A stretch of 9,868 nucleotides of DNA from Pseudomonadota bacterium (GTDB taxonomy: Bacteria > Pseudomonadota > Gammaproteobacteria > Enterobacterales > Enterobacteriaceae), in NCBI GenBank assembly GCA_023425455.1, contig JAFACP010000114.1:1-9868 (forward strand). Reading direction: 5' to 3'. Each line of letters begins with the position of its first letter. Within the stretch, counting starts at the first letter, position 1. Under the pieces are notes generated by a model. It was not told the DNA's origin. It ran no database searches and worked only from the letters and a program-made list of their open reading frames with translations. Below, piece by piece: positions 7,456-9,868 of this stretch. A program made the translations under genes and the position numbers.

Positions 7456-8092
7456 AATCTTCTCCGCCTGCGTCTGCCCAGGGGGGCGCAGGTAAAGGGG
7501 TAAAAAGGGTCAGCAGCAGGCTGGAGTGGCTGAGGGTGGCATGCCCGCCCGGCAGTTCGCCGGCCATGACCTGGGGGTCGTGCTGGTAGTAATCTCCCCA
7601 CTCCCGGGCGGCATCAGCCAGCTTTTCAGGCCGGGCTGCGGCCAGGTGAATGGGCTGCAGGTGAAGACGATGAAAGGTATTGCGTATTTTTCGGGTGCCC
7701 GTGAAGGCGATCCAGGCAAAATGATACTGATACAGAAGCTGACACACCGCCGCGAACATCACCCGGGCTGATGCGCCGTCAGCGGCGGTGAAATTGCCCA
7801 CCTCGACTATCGATTCGCGGGCGACACAGGTCGTGATCCGTGAGGCCAGCAGCGCCTCAATCGGCTGATCAAGGTAGTGCTCCAGGAACAATGGCCCCTG
7901 CCCGGCGCTCTGAATGCCGCACGCGGCTTTCAGCGCCCCGCGACCGTCATACATGCCCAATAGCCAGGGCATGCAGTGGGATAACCGGGCATGATGATTT
8001 TGATAATAATTTTCCCGGATCAGCACGGAAACCGCGTTGATTTCGTCGCCGCCAGGAAACCATTTTAGCGTGTAGGGTGACATTATCCGCAT
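7436..8092 (-). CDS. thermostable hemolysin (T_hemolysin) family protein, operon gene 1
   Basis: This is a 218-residue cytosolic-looking protein with no signal peptide. I recognise the T_hemolysin family (named after the Vibrio delta-VPH protein) from RESIVEVGNFTA at 92-103, IAFTGTRKIRNTFHRLHLQPIHL at about 128-150 and WGDYYQHDPQVMAGEL at 165-180. The early motif ENYYQNHHARLSHCMPWL (27-44) also fits. Despite the name, the fold looks like a GNAT-type acyltransferase, which would suit a pathway with an acyl ligase; this is inference. I chose the ATG at 8092 because GGAGG lies seven bases upstream; an in-frame GTG at 8119 lies upstream of that site. It is the first gene after an AT-rich spacer, so the operon promoter should be just upstream. 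The stop lies 20 bases inside the ligase gene, giving coupled translation. Confidence 0.85.
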   Translation of the reverse strand: MRIMSPYTLKWFPGGDEINAVSVLIRENYYQNHHARLSHCMPWLLGMYDGRGALKAACGIQSAGQGPLFLEHYLDQPIEALLASRITTCVARESIVEVGNFTAADGASARVMFAAVCQLLYQYHFAWIAFTGTRKIRNTFHRLHLQPIHLAAARPEKLADAAREWGDYYQHDPQVMAGELPGGHATLSHSSLLLTLFTPLPAPPWADAGGEDYVSGHA

Positions 8093-8199
8093 CGTTAAAC
8101 CTCCAGTGGATAATATCACTCTGGCTTTTATTTATTATTTTAACCTTAAGATAAAAAAATAATTATTCTGATAACTTGCCGCAGCCCAGAGACAGAAAA

Positions 8200-8216
8200 A
8201 TTAATGTCTTCTTAAT
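8200..8216 (+). promoter_or_regulatory. possible PmrA/BasR-type box before cytochrome b561
   Basis: ATTAAT, five bases, CTTAAT is a direct repeat with 11-base period. It matches the PmrA box pattern (C/T)TTAA(G/T)-N5-(C/T)TTAA(G/T) at 11 of 12 positions. It ends ten bases before a TATAAC -10-like hexamer, the usual placement for an activator site. The motif is short and AT-rich, in an AT-rich spacer, so chance is a real possibility. Confidence 0.3.
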
Positions 8217-8232
8217 CTTCAGGCTTTATAAC
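8204..8232 (+). promoter_or_regulatory. candidate cytochrome b561 promoter
   Basis: TATAAC (8227-8232) matches five of six -10 bases. The -35 position 17 bases upstream (ATGTCT, 8204-8209) matches only three of six, so an activator would be expected. The leader would be about 25-30 bases and carry AGGAG at 8251-8255. Confidence 0.35.
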
Positions 8233-8264
8233 CAGCAGAGGATTATTGTCAGGAGCGTTAAAAA

Positions 8265-8816
8265 ATGAAAAGACATTACGCACGCAGCCAAATCGTGATG
8301 CACTGGTTAGTGCTGATAGTGATTGTTATCGCCTATGCCACCATGAACCTGAAAGGCATGGCGCCGCGAGGCAGCACGGAGCGGGCGGCGCTGGCGCTGA
8401 TTCACTACACGGCAGGGGTCAGCGTGCTGGTGCTGATGGTGCTGCGTATGGCGCTGAAGGTGAAAAATAGCGACCCGGCGATCCTTCCGCCGCCGCCGCG
8501 CTGGCAGGTTATCGCCGCGAAATCGCTGCACGGTATATTGTATTTAATGTTTATCGCTCTGCCCGTTCTCGGCGTCGCATCACTTTATTTCGGTCAGGTT
8601 GCATGGAGTTTCTTCGGTTTTGCCATGCCGGTCGCCGCAGTCGCTGATGCGGAAATGCAGCATACCTTAAAAGAGATCCACGAACTCATTGCTAACACCG
8701 GTTATTATTTAATTGGTTTACATGCCGCTGCTGCGATATTTCACCACTATGTGATGGGTGACAATACATTAGAAAGAATGTTGCCCGTGCTGCAGGCAAA
8801 AAAAACCGGTAAATAA
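8265..8816 (+). CDS. cytochrome b561 (CybB/YodB-like)
   Basis: This 183-residue inner-membrane di-heme cytochrome of the bacterial b561 family moves electrons between the quinone pool and another acceptor; the CybB member acts as a superoxide:quinone oxidoreductase. Four hydrophobic helices lie near residues 12-28, 45-66, 86-108 and 142-162. The heme-ligand histidines are present: His13 (MHW), His47 (LIHYTAG), His139 (EIHELIAN) and His153 (GLHAAAA), which pair as 13/153 and 47/139 in the family. The ending FHHYVMGDNTLERMLP is the family C-terminal signature. The SDPAILPPPPRWQ segment and overall similarity look closer to E. coli YodB than to CybB itself, so I give no symbol. AGGAG is nine bases before the ATG. 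The gene appears monocistronic, and a long hairpin lies just after its stop. Confidence 0.95.
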   Translation: MKRHYARSQIVMHWLVLIVIVIAYATMNLKGMAPRGSTERAALALIHYTAGVSVLVLMVLRMALKVKNSDPAILPPPPRWQVIAAKSLHGILYLMFIALPVLGVASLYFGQVAWSFFGFAMPVAAVADAEMQHTLKEIHELIANTGYYLIGLHAAAAIFHHYVMGDNTLERMLPVLQAKKTGK

Positions 8817-8825
8817 CGTGATGGC

Positions 8826-8862
8826 GTTTTCGTCTTCTGCACGCGACGCAGAAGACGAAAAC
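8826..8862. terminator. 15-bp perfect hairpin between convergent genes
   Basis: GTTTTCGTCTTCTGC (8826-8840) and its exact reverse complement (8848-8862) flank a seven-base loop. It sits between the cytochrome b561 stop and the convergent hydrolase stop, where a shared terminator is expected. Neither side has a T tract after the stem, so it is not a standard intrinsic terminator; a role in transcript end protection or rho-assisted termination is possible. Confidence 0.6.
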
Positions 8863-8868
8863 TGGCGC

Positions 8869-9868
8869 TTATGCCGCCGTTGCGGCAATCAGCGTTTCCA
8901 CCGTCCGGGCAAAGGCGTCGATCGCCAGCGCCACGTCCTGAACCCGCACCGACTCCGCCGGATGGTGGCTGATGCCACCTTTACAGCGGACAAACAGCAT
9001 CCCCACCGGCCAGCGCTCCGCCATCGCGATGGCGTCATGTCCGGCACCGCTCGGCAGCGAGAGGGCGCGCCCCTGCACCGTGGCAACCGCGTCGGCAATC
9101 AGCGCCTGCAGCCCTGCATCGCACGGCGTGGCGGCAATCCGGTAAAACTCTTCGTGGCTAAACTGGAGGCCGCGCCGCGCGGCAATCGCCTGCCCCTGTT
9201 CCAGCAGCGCGCCGAGCAGCGCATCAAGCGGCGCATCCTGCGGGCCACGAATATCCAGCGTCAGGCTGACTTCGCCGGGAATGACGTTGACTGCGCCGGG
9301 CAGACAGCGCAACTCACCGACCGTGGCCACCTGATTTCCCCCCTGCCCGCAGGCCATACTTTCGATGGCCACCATCCACTCTGCCGCCGCCGCCAGCGCA
9401 TCCTTACGGTGGGTCATCGGCACGGTGCCGGCATGTCCCGCTTCGCCGAGAAAACGGCAGTTAAGCCGGCGTGCGCCGTTAATCGCCTCGACCACGCCCA
9501 GCGCCAGGTTCGCCTGCTCGAGGCAAGGGCCCTGCTCAATGTGCAGCTCCAGGTAGGCGCTGAAATCCTCCACCCGCCGCGCCGCCTGGGCTGTCGCATT
9601 GGGATCCAGACCGGCCGCCACCATCGCCTGGGCGACGCTGACTCCCTCCGCATCGGTGGTCTGCAGCCAGTTTGACGGCCAGCTTCCGGTCAGACCACGG
9701 CTGCCAAGCAGGGTGATACCAAACCGGGTGCCCTCTTCATCGCAAAAACCGACGATCTCAATCGCCTGCGCCAGACGCTTCCCCTGCTGATGCAGGTTCG
9801 CCACCACCTCAATGGCGGTCAGCACCCCCAGCATCCCGTCGTAACGTCCGGCGTTGCGCACCGTATCC
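8869..9868 (-). CDS. M20 metallo-amidohydrolase, allantoate amidohydrolase / N-carbamoyl-amino-acid hydrolase type, partial
   Basis: This is the C-terminal 333 codons of a roughly 410-residue zinc- or manganese-dependent hydrolase; the N-terminal quarter lies beyond the right edge. The fragment opens with DTVRNAGRYDG, the tail of the GSHxDTV metal site followed by the bridging Asp. It then has FCDEEGTRF (the Glu pair, catalytic base and ligand), ELHIEQGPCLE (ligand His), the dimerisation-domain motif GEAGHAGTVPM, SGAGHDA and GISHHPAES (final ligand His). This set is that of AllC/HyuC-type enzymes, which remove the ureido or carbamoyl group from allantoate, ureidoglycolate or N-carbamoyl amino acids. 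In Klebsiella the equivalent purine-pathway gene is hpxK, and this could be it, but upstream genes that would settle the substrate are outside the window. It appears to be the last gene of its operon, convergent with cytochrome b561. Confidence 0.9.
   Translation of the reverse strand, partial: DTVRNAGRYDGMLGVLTAIEVVANLHQQGKRLAQAIEIVGFCDEEGTRFGITLLGSRGLTGSWPSNWLQTTDAEGVSVAQAMVAAGLDPNATAQAARRVEDFSAYLELHIEQGPCLEQANLALGVVEAINGARRLNCRFLGEAGHAGTVPMTHRKDALAAAAEWMVAIESMACGQGGNQVATVGELRCLPGAVNVIPGEVSLTLDIRGPQDAPLDALLGALLEQGQAIAARRGLQFSHEEFYRIAATPCDAGLQALIADAVATVQGRALSLPSGAGHDAIAMAERWPVGMLFVRCKGGISHHPAESVRVQDVALAIDAFARTVETLIAATAA

Larger units (their letters stand above)
8093..8264. promoter_or_regulatory. 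AT-rich divergent promoter region (operon / cytochrome b561)
   Basis: These 172 bases separate the first gene of the five-gene operon (minus) from cytochrome b561 (plus) and contain no gene. About 8110-8170 is strikingly AT-rich compared with the GC-rich coding DNA, with T- and A-runs and CTTAAG (8145-8150). Both promoters should lie here. On the operon side I see several AT hexamers (for example TTAAAAT on the minus strand) but cannot choose a -10 with confidence. Confidence 0.6.

Noticed and set aside
8093..8119. Upstream GTG start for the T_hemolysin protein
   Set aside because: The GGAGG ribosome site lies between this GTG and the ATG at 8092, so it serves the ATG.
8818..9675. Long plus-strand open frame (285 codons) opposite the hydrolase
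   Set aside because: It is the antisense of a clear M20 hydrolase with intact motifs; its translation is Arg/His/Gln-rich with no family resemblance, as expected from high-GC shadow frames.

Overview
The window looks like chromosomal DNA from a Gram-negative enteric bacterium (Enterobacterales). The block ymdF / wrbA-yccJ / agp is recognisable protein by protein as the Escherichia/Klebsiella/Enterobacter version, and start sites and terminators follow enteric rules. The rest (a partial DMT exporter, a magnesium-transporter remnant, a five-gene metabolic operon, a cytochrome b561 and an allantoate-hydrolase-type enzyme) is not the E. coli K-12 arrangement. A Klebsiella/Raoultella/Enterobacter-type genome is my best guess, but the genus cannot be fixed from this sequence alone.

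Layout, left to right. 1-484 (-): N-terminal half of an EamA/DMT-type membrane exporter, cut by the window edge. 614-787 (-): small stress protein ymdF with its own strong terminator (556-581). 788-1182: intergenic region with the promoter side of ymdF and of wrbA, including a perfect 14-bp palindrome. 1183-2025 (+): wrbA-yccJ operon closed by a strong terminator (2032-2055). 2059-3300 (-): agp, periplasmic glucose-1-phosphatase, preceded by a near-perfect Pho box (3339-3356). About 3453-3899 (+): 5'-truncated remnant of an mgtE magnesium transporter. 3938-8092 (-): a five-gene operon in which every junction overlaps. In transcription order it encodes a 'thermostable hemolysin' (T_hemolysin) family protein, an AMP-forming acyl/aryl ligase, a heme-oxygenase-like di-iron (HDO/TenA-like) oxidase, a short-chain dehydrogenase and an exported TPR protein. 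8265-8816 (+): cytochrome b561, divergent from the operon across an AT-rich spacer. 8869-9868 (-): C-terminal part of an M20-family allantoate amidohydrolase/N-carbamoyl-amino-acid hydrolase, convergent with the cytochrome and running off the right edge.

How they may work together. wrbA (quinone reduction) and ymdF belong to families linked to stationary phase and stress. agp appears set for phosphate-starvation control. The five-gene operon is the most interesting part: activation (ligase), a probable GNAT-like transfer step (T_hemolysin family), O2-dependent oxidation (HDO) and NAD(P)H reduction (SDR) together look like a small-molecule or fatty-acid-derived metabolite pathway whose product I cannot name. 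The ligase has arginine where the family's catalytic C-terminal lysine is expected, and no carrier protein is present in the window. The function is inferred from family membership and gene order, not shown by the sequence.
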